The translations under genes and the position numbers were made by a program. Below are positions 21,131 to 35,000 of a DNA stretch of 64,000 bases, one piece after another (position 1 is the stretch's first letter; each line of letters opens with the position of its first letter). The stretch lies in contig CM026560.1 of NCBI GenBank assembly GCA_015143295.1, positions 5,582,501-5,646,500 of the forward strand. The letters run 5' to 3'. The notes under the pieces are model-generated. The model was not told the origin of the DNA, made no database searches, and saw only the letters and a program-made list of their open reading frames with translations. The stretch is from Tetracentron sinense (Eukaryota; Streptophyta; Magnoliopsida; Trochodendrales; Trochodendraceae).

Positions 21131-22900
21131 TTTGAAGAGATTTGGGCCTCTAAACCAGAATGTGAAGGTATTATCCGAAGGGTCTGGGAGAATGTAGCTC
21201 CAGCTGGAAGCCCTTTGTATCAGGTTACCGAGAAAATTAAGGAGTGTCGATACCAACTCGTTGTATGGAGCAAAAGTGCTTTTGGAAATGATAGGGAGGT
21301 TCTCGGTAATAAAAGAAAAATTCTAAAAAATTTGATGAAGGACAATAAGGAGGGCAGACATCAAGATTTGATTCATCAGATTAATGGTGAAATTAATGGC
21401 CTTCTTCTTCAAGAGGAAGTCTACTGGAGGCAGAGGTCAAGGGCTATCTGGTTAGCATCGGGGTATAGAAATACAATTTTTTTTCATCAAAGGGCTTCTC
21501 AGCGGAAAAGAAAAAATACAATTATGGGGCTAATGGATGAGAATGGTAGTTGGAGGGAGGATGAAGATGAGATACAAAATATTGCTACTGATTATTTTCA
21601 AAGCCGAGTAACCCTCCTCTCATTGATAGAACAACCAGGGTTATGGAAAAGGTTGTTGATCCCGATCAAAACAGAAAGATCCTGAGCCCATTCACACCTG
21701 ACGAGGTCATGAGAGCAGTTTTTCAAATGCATCCATCTAAGGCTCCTAGCCCGGACGGTATGTCTTGCTTTTTCTACCAACATTATTGGAATATAGTGGG
21801 TAGTCGAGTTACTTCGGCAGTTCTGTTATTCCTAAATTCTGGTTATATGCTTAAAAAAATAAATTTCACTCACATTGCATTCATTCCTAAGATTAAAAAC
21901 CCAGCTCGCATATCTGATTATAGACCCATCAACCTTTGTAATGTTCTATATAAAATAGTATCAAAAGTTTTAGCGAATCGTATGCAAGGAGTGTTATAAA
22001 AAATCATCTTCGACTCCCAAAGTGCTTTTCTTCCTGGGAGGCTTATATTTGACAATGTCGCTATTGCTTATGAGCTAATGTATTCTATGAAACAAAAGAG
22101 GAGGGGAAAGGATGACTATGAAGCTGGATATGAGCAAGGCCTATGACTGAGTGGAATAGAGCTTTTTAAAAGGGACGATGAGTAAGATGAGCTTGAAGAT
22201 AGATGGGTTGATCTTATTATGAGCTGCGTGTCTACACCAACACACTCAACGCTTCTAAATGGGTCTCCCCAGGGGTACATAAAACCTACCCGAGGTATGC
22301 GGCAAGGAGATCCTCTCTCTCCATATCTATTTTTAATCTGTGTTGAGGGGCTTTTGGCTTTATTGAGGGAGGCGGAAAATAAAAGATTAATTCGTGGATT
22401 TGCGGTAAGCAGGTATGGCCCAAAGATATCTCATCTTTTATTTGCTAATGACAGTCTACTCACATCCCAGACCAATGCAAGTGAATGCTGTAATATTCTT
22501 GAAGTTCTCGAGATTTAGGAAAAAGCTTTAGGTCACAAGATAAACCGCGAGAAGACTTCAATTTTTTTTTACTTAGCCCAAGCACGCTCACGGTGACTCA
22601 ACAGCAGATCTGAAATATGGTAGGGATTCAATCTTCAACTCTTAGCGAGCACTACCTTGGGCTTCCGGTTATGGTTGGTAAATCAAAAACTCATTCGTTT
22701 GGAAGCTTGAAGGAGAGAGTTTTGAAGAAAATTAGTGGTTGGAAGGAAAAAACGTTGTCAAAAGGAGGACGGGAAATATTAATTAAGGCAATGGCTCAAG
22801 CCATACTTGCGTACACAATGTCCTGCTTCAATTTGCCTAAAGCCTGGTGTATAGATCTACAATCGGCTTGATCAAAATTCTGGTGGAGACAAAAAGAGGT
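21131..22900 (+). pseudogene. LINE ORF2: reverse transcriptase domain
   Basis: A linker (21131-21650) leads to the RT blocks MHPSKAPSPDGMSCFFYQHY, HIAFIPKIKNPARISDYRPI, SAFLPGRLIFDNVAIAYELM, GMRQGDPLSPYLFLICVEGL and SHLLFANDSLL (22429-22461). The active-site FADD is FAND here, so one catalytic Asp is lost. Frame breaks occur near 21620, 21997-21999, 22100-22190 and 22516. Confidence 0.85.
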
Positions 22901-24010
22901 GGAACATAAAATACATTGGGTAAGTTGGTCCAAGATGTGTATGACGAAGAGTGATGGAGGGATAGGGTTTTGAGACCTTAAAGCTTTTAATCTAGCTCTG
23001 TTAGCCGAGCAAGGGTGGAGACTTCTCCAGAACACGCAATCCATTTTTTATCGAGTCTTCAAAGCTAAATATTTCCCTCATGATTCGTTTCTCAGTGCCA
23101 CTATGGGATCAAACCCCAACTATATCTGGAGGAGTTTTATGGCAGCTCAAAGTATTCTTAAAAAAGAAACGAGTTGAAAGGTAGGAAATAGAAATGTCAT
23201 AATTATATGGCGAGACAAATGGACACCACGACAACTTCTAGTAATTTTGAAGCCAATTATTTAATGAAAGTGGGGGATATGATTGATCCGGTGAATAGAA
23301 GGTGGGATGTAACTCTTATTGATAGGGTATTTAGTAATCATGATGCAGAGATAATCAGGGCAATTCCATTGAGTCATCTTGATTTTCTAGATAAACTTGT
23401 ATGGCACCATAGAAAATTAAGAGGTTTCTCAGTTTGGTCGGTATATTACTTTATTACTCGAGGAGAAGAAGGTTCGGCTACGGTAAATGAAGCGGAGGGA
23501 TGTAATATGGAGGAAACTAGAAGATTGTGGAAGCGGATATGGGGTCTTGGTATCTCAAATAAGTGCAAACATTTCATGTGGAGAGCATGTACAAATTCAT
23601 TACCTACAATTGCGAACTTGAACAAGAGAGGAGTTTCTAAGGAAAAATTTTGTCGTATTTGTTCCTATAACTTGGAATCTGTGACACATGCTCTATGGGC
23701 TTGTCATTTGGCTAGAAATGTGTGGGTACTGTTGAAAGGACGAGTGCAAAAAATGATTGCAACAGAGGACCTAGACTTTCGTCAAATTGTCTTTGAGTTG
23801 GAGTCGAGAGCTACAAAAGAAGAGTTGGAGATGAAAACTATGATAGCATGGGCTATATGGGATGCGCGCAACAAAACTATTTTTGAGAATTTTCAACTCC
23901 ACCCGAATCAGATATTTCAAAGAGCGAATGTTTTACTAGAAGATTTTAAGAGGTTTTCAATGCTTAGGCATTCTATGCTCAGCCCCTTTGGGAATGGAAG
24001 CCACTGTTAG
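22901..24010 (+). pseudogene. LINE ORF2: C-terminal zf-RVT domain
   Basis: An open frame of 267 codons at 23207-24010 carries the zf-RVT domain: KRIWGLGISNKCKHFMWRAC, then CRICSYNLESVTHALWACHL. The stop is at 24008-24010, followed by about 50 bp of 3' UTR (CAATAAAACTTTTTATC, with a possible poly(A) signal) and the A-rich tail. Confidence 0.85.
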
Positions 24011-24103
24011 ATGAGCTCTACCTAAGATTACTTTCTCAATCAATAAAACTTTTTATCTTTTATAAAAAAAAAAGAAAAAAGACAGTTGGGATGGGAGCCA
24101 GAC

Positions 24104-24150
24104 GGATTTGGTCTGGTGAGGGCCAGACCAACCCTCGCCCGACCAAATCC
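24104..24150. promoter_or_regulatory. 19-bp stem hairpin just upstream of the Arf-GAP gene
   Basis: Arms 24104-24122 (GGATTTGGTCTGGTGAGGG) and 24132-24150 (complement with two mismatches) enclose a 9-base loop. It lies between the LINE tail and the TATA box. It may be a remnant of a MITE end or a fold-back; a regulatory role is only a possibility. Confidence 0.55.
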
Positions 24151-24192
24151 CATTAAACTAATACCACTCGTTATCAATTTTCATAATTGCAG

Positions 24193-24200
24193 TATATATA
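24193..24200 (+). promoter_or_regulatory. TATA box of the Arf-GAP gene
   Basis: TATATATA lies 134 bp before the ATG at 24327. Transcription would start near 24225, giving a 5' UTR of about 100 nt. This UTR contains a (GA)n tract at 24261-24286, of the type bound by plant GAGA-binding factors. Only about 110 bp separate this box from the LINE tail. Confidence 0.55.
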
Positions 24201-24326
24201 GACGAACTTTTAGAATGAGACGAAGATACCCTCAAATCATTTGCGACCGGTTCCTTCGATCAGAGAGAGAGAGAGAGAGAGAGAGATCTCTGACCTTCGT
24301 GGGCATCTCGTTTTCTGCAGAGAACA

Positions 24327-24374
24327 ATGGCGACTTTCATCAAACTAGACGATTCCCCAATGTTCCACAAGCAG
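24327..24374 (+). CDS. AGD2/AGD4: Arf-GAP exon 1 (residues 1-16)
   Basis: Start codon chosen because [16 protein letters not shown] matches the N-terminus of the family and follows TATA box and GA-rich 5' UTR. Donor CAG then GTCAGT. Intron 1 (24375-25819) has TA/TG microsatellite at 25438-25474 and no other feature seen. Confidence 0.9.
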
Positions 24375-25436
24375 GTCAGTCGTTTTCAGCGAATAAACTA
24401 GGAATCGAGATCTATCTCTCCCTCTATTTCTTTACAAAAGTTCGTTTATATAGTCCTCTCTTTGTAAAATCTAGTCAAGAACCGTAATCAAAATCCTATA
24501 AATACGTACATAGTCTTCTGATTTCGTACGTTAATGTGATTGTTTCAAACATTTTCAACTACTCCACTCCTGAGATTCCACAAAAAATCCGAGCTTCTGA
24601 TCCCTAAAATGGATACCCAAAGACATAATTTTGCTATTGGCTTTTCTCTATGAAATTCCAGGGCTAATATGAACTATTTCTACTTTTGGCTTGTTGTAAA
24701 AGCAAAATTTCCTTTTTTTTTGGGGGATAAATTGTCCGAATTTTAAATGATTACTGCTTTTACATGGTTTCTGTCACTCTAACATGGATACGAAACAATG
24801 CAATCTGAAGCAATGGAACAGTTGAAGTCCTTGCAATTTCCCTATGATTATTGAAATCCTAACCACTAGCTTAAACTGTTTATAGTGTAGAACAACAATC
24901 TAGTGGCTTACCTTAAAAAAAAACAATCTAGTGGCTTATTGAGAAGAAGAAATGGGAGTGTGATTTTTCTGTTATAGTGTTCTTCTATTTAAATAAATGT
25001 TAAATATTGTCATTCTATTTGACAAGGACACTCCATTTTTGAAACTTTGCTGTATCACCTTTTTTTTTCCTGCATATTGGATGTGATTGTCTTAATTTTT
25101 ACTTCTTTAATAAATGGCATATGTGGAATACTCATGCCAAGAGGGAATAAAGAATAAGCCATCATCGCCTACCTTTTTCATATAGTAGGTTTAGTAGATC
25201 TCTCAGTCTTAAATCAACCTGATTGAATGATACTCTGTGGACTTCTCGTTTCCTGGATCATCCCTCATACTACTTTTATTATCCAAAAAAATTGATAGAG
25301 TCATAGCTAGGATCATTCTACCAGGTAATTTTTTGGTGTATGAGATTCCTTAGTAGAGTCATAGCTAGGATCACATCCTAGACCTTCTCCATGGATACTT
25401 CTCATTGTTTTTGCTGCTTATATGATTTGTTGAGCT

Positions 25437-25473
<37 letters not shown>

Positions 25474-28400
25474 ATAAATTTTGTTCTTATGGTTGTATGA
25501 AATATAATTTGTATGATCTGTTGATCTTATATGCTTCAATACTGTCAAATAACTTTATGGAGCATGAACTTGGTTGCATGTTCGGTTTTATAGGGCCACC
25601 CAATCTAACACAGGCAGATGTCTTCATATATAAGCCACAGAGGTTTCGGCCTTCCTAATTTAATTGTTAAACTATGTATTTCTTGTGCTTTATATGGTTT
25701 TGATTATCAATTAATTAACCCAAGTAGTCTCTTTCAACAATTCTTCTGCTCTTTAATCCCATTCTTAGAGATTGCACGACTATACTTATTTTATTCTTTG
25801 ATTTTCTTTTATTGAGCAGATATATTCTATCGAACAGTCAACTGATGAGTTAAAGGATCGCTGCCAACGACTTTACAAAGGATGTAAAAAATATAAGTGA
25901 GCACCACATTTGTTTTCGATTTCTATTCTGTCGTCTACTATTGAAGTAGTTATGTTCTCTTAATTTGGAGGATCTAAGAGATTTATAAGAGTAATCTGTA
26001 CGTTTTAATTTTTTTTCTAATCTATTCATCTAAAATTGAATTAACTAACTATCCTCCTACTCCATGAAAAACTTGTATAGGTGGGTTATTCTTGTATAGT
26101 TTGGTTATTGGTCCAAAATGGAAAGGGAAACAGGCATTATATTTTTCTTATATTGCCTATGAAACTTGCACAGGGGGACCCAGAAGAGGATTAAGACTGG
26201 ATTATATACCCCAATGGCTGCAATTATCACTTAATGTATGTACAATTCAATAAAAATGGCACGTCCCATTCTTGTCTTATGTGTAATAGCCTCAAAAAGG
26301 CTACATCTGGACTTGATGCATGCCACCTTTAGTCACCTTGTGTTTGGTACCTACTGTCAAAGTATATTTGAATGGAAATATATTTTGGTGATTGAGGAGT
26401 GTTTGGTCTCCGAGTTTGTGTTCGTCATGCTAAACAGTACACAAATACACATGGGCACCCAAGACTGATGTTGGTCAGCCATTCAATTGTGGGGTCATCT
26501 GTGAGAGGGAGAGAGAAATTAGTCAAACCAATGCCATTGGTTTCAGCTCCAGCCGAAAGCAATGTTTCTACTTTCTAGTAATTACTAAATTTTGCTAATT
26601 GATTTTACATCATATATACTTGTAAAATTGTTGGCAGCAAACAGTAAACAAGACTAGAAAATAATTAATACAATTCATCAAATGAAGATGTTCTTGACTA
26701 TTACATTCATACTTTATAGTAAGTACTGAATCTTGCTAAATTGTTAATGGCTTTTACATCTTATCTCCTTGTAAAATAGATAGGCACCAAAAAGTATGCA
26801 AGAGCAGAAGGTAACTAATACAATTCACCGAATGAAGATATAATTGACTACTGCATTCATCTACATGGTGTGTCATCAAAACCATATGCACATGTCTATC
26901 ATCTCAAGAAGTGTTGCACGCCTCTGAAAGTTTTTGTTTATATCCTTATACATGTTTCCATGTGCATGCATTTGTTTCCATGTTATATGGGTACATGAAC
27001 GGTCACAACTTGCATGCGTCCTTTTTATTAATGCTTACATGCATTGTGGTATATGTATTAGATGTATTACATTCGTTCATATATTCTTGTACAAGCTTTG
27101 AAACTTGGAGTGTTGCAAAGGAAGTAAGGATTTTGTTAATGCCTTATTTTCATTGTTTCAGGGCAGTACTTGGAGAAGCATGTAATGGGGAAATGGCCTT
27201 TGCAGACTCTTTAGACGAATTTGGGGGTGGACATGATGATCCCGTCAGTTTATCCATAGGAGGTTGTTGAGACATTTCATTTTCATGTTTCTCCTTCTAT
27301 ATCCATTCTAGGATAATGATAAGAACAAAGATAGTGTCTCCTATGCATGGTTTAAAATTCTGGTACATATCAGCCAATTCGTATCCTGTTTGGAGCTACC
27401 CGGTACACTAGTATACTGAAAAAAAATCTCTCGTATCGGGCATATCAGGCCGTTACGGGACAGATCCGCCGATTCCGAGGGATTTTTTAGTTAAATTTTT
27501 TTCTCTCTTTACACTAGGATCCAAAAACACAAACCCAATACACAACTTATTTAATAAAATTTTACTTTTATTTAATTAAGATATTTATACCGTCCACTTA
27601 AATTCAATAAAGATTATCCCGGATCCAAAATCCTGAAGAATAAAAAGTCAATTTTTTAGTTCAAGAACAAAATCTTCTTTTTAGCACCTTTTAAGGATTA
27701 CTTCAAAATTTCAACTTTCAAATGGTAAGGTATTTCTCAAATATTAAAATTTCATAAATTCTACTATATCAAAACATTACCAAACCCAAAAGTCCGGCAA
27801 AAAGAGCCTCATATTTTAGTATTCAAAAATATTTTCATTTACAGGGTCAAAAAGTCAACTAACAGTTCAGCATAAAAAAAACTTGCAGTTAAGGTTATAA
27901 TTTATGGTTGTAATTCAATTCATTTTTATTTACCAGTACACACGCTTCTTTTAACTTGTAAAATTATTAACTCTCATATGTATGCTTATAAATATAATTA
28001 GAGGCCTTCATTCAGTTTGTTTTTAGCTTATATTTGCATTAAAAGAAGTTTTATGTATGGTATCCAAGTTTTTCCTTGCGTATCCAAACATTTCTTAGTG
28101 TATCCTAATTTTTTCTGTTGTATCCATTCGATATGGTTTGATATGCTGATACTTATCTTTTTTTGGAATTACCAAATATTTTGAACCATTCTCCTATGGA
28201 TCACCATTTTAGACTTTTTTCATCGTCAAGTAAACCTATACTGAGTGTTGTAAATTGCAATCACTGTGGCAATCACTGTTTATAAGTGGATCAGGGCCCA
28301 TGATGCACAAATATGTCAAGGGCTAACTAATGGGCAGTGTTTAAAATTTCGACGAGGTTTACGATGTTTCGGCTGATATTTCTTCGTTTCACACCCCATG

Positions 28401-29036
28401 GATTTATCTATCTATCTATCTATTTCCCCCCTATATTTATTTATTATTTTTAAATTCATTCTGTGGGGGATGGGGGCTTGACATAGACCCTTATTGTTTA
28501 TTAATAAAATTTAAAAATTACATCAGCTAGTAGGGACTTGAAAGTCTTATCCCTCAAGAAAATCTAGGTATAAGAGGACTGGAAAATGTAATATTCATTA
28601 GAAATTATATTCTATTTTTTCTATATTCATATTAATAATGAATAGAATTGACATATATTGCGTTCAAAATCCATTTCCACCTTTATTAACCTGTAAAAGA
28701 CAGGTTTACCTAGTTGCAATACAAAACATATAATTAACAACTGTCTGATTGTCTGAGTTGGTAAAGGCCTGTATCATTGGTGACATGCCTCGGTTCAAAA
28801 TTCATTGGACCTCTGAGTCTTGAGGTAATAGTCTTGTTAAAACAGGCTTATCTAGTGGCAACACCAAACATGGAAGAAGCCATCTTGCAAGTTGGTAAAA
28901 TATGGTTCAAAAACCTGAAAAGTCAACTTGACTCGAAAGTTAGCTGGGTCGAGTAACTCGAAAATTACTTGACTCAAAAGTTAGCAGGGTCGAATAACTC
29001 GAAAAACTCAAAAATAACTCAACTCGGTCCAACTCG

Positions 29037-29077
<41 letters not shown>

Positions 29078-32000
29078 TATATATACCATTAGGCAATTAT
29101 CAAATTCTTGGCATTTTATCCAAGATCGAACCACAATTAACTTGAAAGAATCGGGTTAAAAGAACCAAAAGTAGGCTGGTTTTGCGTCCTCAAACAATTT
29201 AAAATCAGGTTTAATAGACCCATAGTAGGCTGGTTTTGTAGTCCCAAAAAAATCCGATGCAAAAACAGTGTGAAGTTTGAGGTTTTAAAAATAAATTAAA
29301 ATGACACAATACCCTTTTATGACTCGACTGAGTATTGGTGAGTTGAAAAATTCGACTCGACTAAGTCACCTGAGTAACTCGCCAAATAGTGTCTCCAAGT
29401 TTTGAGGTGACTTGACTCGAAACTCAGTTGAGTCGAGTAACTCGGCTAAGTTTTTGAGTCGACTTGCCGAGTTTTCCAACTATGGATAAAGTTTGTCAAT
29501 GTCAACACCACATACCTGCGTTTAAAACTTGGCTTTACCTGTTAACCACAACCCCCTCCCCAATCGCACGCAGACACAACTAATCACCCAAAAAATATTG
29601 CTAAATTATTTCCTCGTGTGTTTTTGTTGTGGCAGGGCCTGTCCTATCCAAGTTCATTACTGCATTTCGTGAGCTTGGTACTTATAAGGAGCTTCTTTGC
29701 TCCCAAGTAAGTTCCTCGGTTGCTATTTCTCCGCGATCTTCATAGTGATGCTAAGCCAATATGCCTTATGCTGTATTTGTATTTGCTTTCACTCTTAAGT
29801 GACATTCTGACTTTTCAGCCTGATCATTCCTGGGATCTATGTGGTTTACCTTTTGTTAGTGAAATTCAACTTCATACTCTACTCAAAGCAATTTAAATTT
29901 CTTCTTACTTGGTCTCGCTTTTGATAGAATGGAATGGAAAAACTGGATTTGTGTTACCGACCCCAACTGTTTGTGATAAGGCATTGATGATGATGACGAC
30001 GACTTGCTTTCGCCTTTTTAATATGGTACTCTAATCAATAATTGAAGCTGGAAATATATGGAATATGTATGAGACACTCCACTTGATGTTGCGTACTTGA
30101 ATATTTGATTGTAAAACTACATGTGAGTCGTGACCCTAAAAAGCACGTGTATTAAGTATTGTTTGAAGAATAATGAAAAACTTGAAAAATGGAATGGATC
30201 CATAAATAATGTTGACATTTTGTTTTTGGAATGTGCATTTATCATACATTGCTAGCAGCAATTTGATCATAATCACCTCACAAACTAACAATTGTCATTA
30301 ATTTTAATTTCTGACTTTTGCCAAGGGATGAGATTGCTAGGTTAATTTTTCGGTGATTGGAAATTCTGCTCCCTTTTACTTACTTTAAAAAAAAAAAAAC
30401 TTGTATTGGCACCTTGTATCAGTAATTTAGTGTATTGTTTCTATTGTCATTTTGAAAAAATTATCTAATTAAATTTACATTTAGAGTGTGTTGAATAATA
30501 ACTTTAAGTAGCTTGCTACATATGAAAGGGAAGTCTTACTCCATTTTTCTTTACTTTAATAAAGAATTTAGCAAATTGGGTTTTCTTTTGATACAGACAA
30601 CATGAGCAATGTGTGTGCATACTTTTCGTATTTGTTGAAAACCCTAGATCTGATGCTTTTATTGGGTATATCCGTAAATGATGTGTCAAGGACCATTTAG
30701 GCATATGGTAAAGGTTCAAAATTTCGACAAAATTTCGCATATTTCGACGATATATATCGATTTCGGAGGTTCCCGAAACATCTAGACCAGGAATTTTGGT
30801 TTTTACACGCAAATTTCGACGAAATTTCGATGAAATTTCCTATATTTTGGTCGAAATATTTTCTACAATTTTTTTTTTTTTTTTTTTCGTTTGAGATCAT
30901 GTGATATAGAGCCATTTCATGGCTAATTGGTTATCTAAACTCCAAACATCCATGGAAAAACATAACTCATGCAAACATTGAGGATTGAGAACTGAGCACT
31001 AATGGAGGAAGAAAAAAAAAGAAATTTGAGAAGTGAGGGGTAAAGGAATATTGGAATAGTAGGGATTCTAGGGAAAGGGAAGGTAACATACCGTCGCCGT
31101 GAACATCCATCGCCGTCGCCGAACCCTTGCCTAGCAGCCTAGGCCTTCGTCTCTTTGAGTCGTGAGTCTCTCCCCTGTTTTTTAACTTCGTTGAATGCAT
31201 CAACTGAGAATTGTTGTTTACTTGTTTATACTTAAGTTTTAATGAATTTATGTTATAAAATAATAATTTTAAATGCCTCCATAAATTAATTTCATTCTTA
31301 TCTATATTTCAAAACCCTCCCTTAGATTATACTAATTACAATAATGGTTTTTAAAAAATTGCATAAATGACCATATTACCCCTAAATGAGTGTTGCAAGT
31401 ATTAACCAAATTATATTTTATAAATTAAATATTATTTAACTATTCTTATTATTAGAAATGAATGCAATTTTTTATGCAAGTTACATCAATATTAGTGAAT
31501 CATACATTATCGTCAGCATCAACGTACGTCTTTGGCTCCCTTTTCATTGCATCCCTTATATACATTGTTGTTTTTTTAAATTTTTTTATTCTCAGATGTG
31601 TATTAACATGTATTTCAACATTTCCTGAAGTTTCATTGAAAAATTCTATGTTTTTCATTATTTTTTTCGATTTTTTCCTTCACGTGAGATATTGTTCCCG
31701 CGATATTGATATATCTTGCGAAATATCCTCGATATATCTTTTTTCCATGGCTTGAAATATCATGCGATATCGATATTCAGAACCTTGATATGTTTGGATT
31801 GTCTACGAATGACATTCACGATGCTTGTATGCATGGAAAGAAATCAGGAACCCAACCTTCTTGGGGATTCCTCTAGTAGATTTCTTATGCCAGAAATCAA
31901 CCTGATTGGAATAGGACAACCATTTTAATCTGATCTGTGAAATTTATCATGGATCATTTGCTATATTGTATTTGTTTCGAAAATTCACATAACATTGCAA

Positions 32001-35000
32001 TGGATTAGATGATTACAACTATCCAATGGAATCCCTGTTGGTGAATATCTCCTAGGTGGGAACCACTGAATGTGTCTTCTTCATAGATATCATGTGCTTT
32101 ATCATGCCATTTGTTAAACTATACTTGCATTCTATAAAATGAGATCTGGATTTCCATTTATTTTTATGCGGTCTTACTTAAGTGACTTTTTCTATCAATC
32201 CAAAAGGTGTCCATATTTTCTATTGCAGGTAGAGCATATGTTAAGCGACCGTTTGATGCACTTTATTACTGTTGATCTACAAGATGCCAAGGTAAATATT
32301 TTACATTCATTCTTTTGGTCATAGCTTTTTTGATAAGTACTCTTTTCTATGATGGATACCTATAGGTTTTGAACAAGCTTTCAAATATCGATATTGTGGG
32401 GAACATCACAACTTTCAAAATGGGAAATATCTTGTTATATATCGCAAGATATTTTCAATATTGAGAAATTTTCGCCTTTTGAGAAAAGCGAGGAGAAACA
32501 TTGAATATTCCATTGAAACTTTAATAAATGTTAAAATGAACACAAATACATACTTAGAAATAAAAAAAAATGTAAAAAATACCAACTTGCATAAGAGATG
32601 CAATTGTAAGGTGCCAAAGATATGTGCTGACTGCAGTGTATGATAGTCTGATATTAATTTAACACTTATGCATTGTTTAATACATCAAATATTCATGGAA
32701 AATAGAAAAACTCAAAAGACAATGATAAAGTACGTAGGGACTTCAGTCTACACCAAGAGTATTTTTACCATTAAAGTCTTATTTTTAAATAATTTTTAAA
32801 TTTTTGTATCACAAGACCATTTACATTTTATCAGTGCATATCCATTATATTCTCTTATTTTGTTAAATTATAAAATATTATTATGGGTACAAATACAATG
32901 TCCAAGACCTTAAAACTCCAGTATTTTTTTATTGATTAGTAAAACTCCAATATTTTTATTAAGGACCCGACATCATATTTTCCATTAGTTTTTGTTGTAA
33001 CAGGCCTAATAATAAGCCATTAATTCTTTATGGTTCTTATTGCCAAGTATCTTTCTTATTGTCTAGTATTATTAGTACTTATGGCTTAGATGTACTTAAT
33101 GGTGTTTATGTCCTTTTATCTCATTAGTATAATAAGAAGAGATCTTGAGGGCATGGAGACACTTCTTCCATTCCCCTTTCCTATTCCCTTTCTCTCTTCT
33201 ATTCCTCTCTTTCACAAACCCTAGAAGTATCAAACCCTAGTTTTCTACTTGGTATCACTATCATAGCAAAAAGGCATTCAACAAAACAAAAAGGGATAGG
33301 GAGAGGAATGTACGTCTCTTCATTATTACCATTTTCCCCTTGAAGAGGAACATCAGAGAAATAAGAAACTAACTCAAAAAAGTAGACATCCATAGAGACA
33401 ACCGCTTGCAAGAGATTGGATCATAACATTTATACTCTTTCAGTCTTTCTTGGTCGAAGAATAACCCAAAAATGGACATTTAACAAACCTAGGATCTAGT
33501 TTGATTTAGACCCAGAATGTGAACAAAACTTGTACAACCAAAGACTTTAATAGAAAGGCTAAAGACATGATGCTTAAGAAGCAATAGTTGATGTGGGGAT
33601 TGTAGGGACAACATCATTGATGACATACAATTGATAAGATATGCTGCAGTAAATACTGTGTTAGACAATACCTCTTCTAGACTTTCATACCCAACAAGAG
33701 ACTTCTTGCTATCTCCAGAAGATGTTTGTTTTTTCTTTCAGCTACTCCATTTTGCTGTGGATTATAGATACAACTGTTTTGATGGACTACTCCATGCTCT
33801 GCTAGATATGATTGCAATTGTCATAGATACTCCCGGCCATTGCCAATTCTGAGCACTTTGATATTCTTTTAAAATTGTCTTTACCATCCTATGAAAGACA
33901 TAAATTATATAAGGAACTTCATCTCTGGTTTTCATCGGGTAATCCAAGTATACTGAGTGGAATTATCCATAAGCAAAACAAAATAGCGGAAGGCAAATAT
34001 GGGCAAAGTAGGGGAAAGACCAACATATCAGAATGCACTACATCCGAAGGAAACTAACTTTTTTTTATTAATTGGAGGAAAGAGACGACAATGTTTCACT
34101 TGTTCACACGCTTCACACTGTATCTTAGCGGACTGACATATATAAAGACTCGGAAACACTAGTTTTAAAGACTGAAAAGACAAATGACCCAACCAGTAAT
34201 GCCAAAGCAAAATCTGGTCTTTATTACCATTACTACTAGATTGGAGTGCACGAGAAGCTAGAGCAGGATCCAAGAGGTAAAGTCCATCAACTTCATGCCC
34301 AATCCCAATTTGTCGCCGTGTCTCCCGATCCTAAAATACACAATGTGAAGGCAAAAGTTAAACTGCAGGTTAATGTCTTAGTCAAGTTGCTAACAAATAG
34401 AGGATTAGAAGGAAAAATAGGTCCATTGAGAATTTAAGACAAATGAAGATTAGAAGAGACACAAATAGTTCCCTTCCTCGAAAATTGGGGAGAGAGAACC
34501 ATCGGCATCATTGACTTCAAAATTATTAGGACACAAATTATATGAAGAAAACATTGAGACCGCACTAGAAATGATTAGAGGCTCTTAAATCAATAATTTA
34601 GGAGTAGCCATGTGAAGGTAAACAAGAGACATGATGTGAAGAATTTGAAACATAAGTACTGATACTTGACTAAGCCAGAGAAGTGAATGATGGGGGAGAG
34701 TGATCCAATTGAGCAAATAGGCGGCGAAGGTTCTATAGTTCCTCCCAACGAACTGTCAAAATCTCTAGAGGAAGACTGAGTGGAAGGAAGTGTCCCAAAT
34801 GATGTAGAATTCATTGATGAAGCGCTATATGTAGTAGATGACTGTCCCTAATAAGTTTGGTCGGTCTGCCAACCAAATCCCAACAAATATCCTTAGTGTG
34901 CCTCGATCTCCACAATAGTTACACTTGACTTTGCCATTCTCTTCTGAACTCATAGCTCCCTTCGGCTGACGAGGGCCTTTCATTACCTCTTTTTGTGACT

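Larger units (their letters stand above)
18890..24081 (+). mobile_element. LINE (L1-type plant non-LTR retrotransposon), decayed
   Basis: About 5.2 kb on the plus strand in L1-plant order: DUF4283/zinc-knuckle ORF1, endonuclease, reverse transcriptase, zf-RVT, short 3' UTR and A-rich tail (24062-24080). There is no terminal RNase H domain. The 5' end joins Athila gag near 18890; the exact base is uncertain because both reading frames run through the junction. No target-site duplication was found. In-frame stops and single-base indels are scattered through both ORFs, so it is inactive. Confidence 0.85.

Noticed and set aside
24086-24487. 133-codon ORF overlapping Arf-GAP exon 1, with an upstream ATG at 24215
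   Set aside because: It runs from the promoter across the exon 1 donor in another frame and is read through the GA repeat. With TATA at 24193 the transcript should start near 24225, after this ATG, so it is probably not even a uORF.
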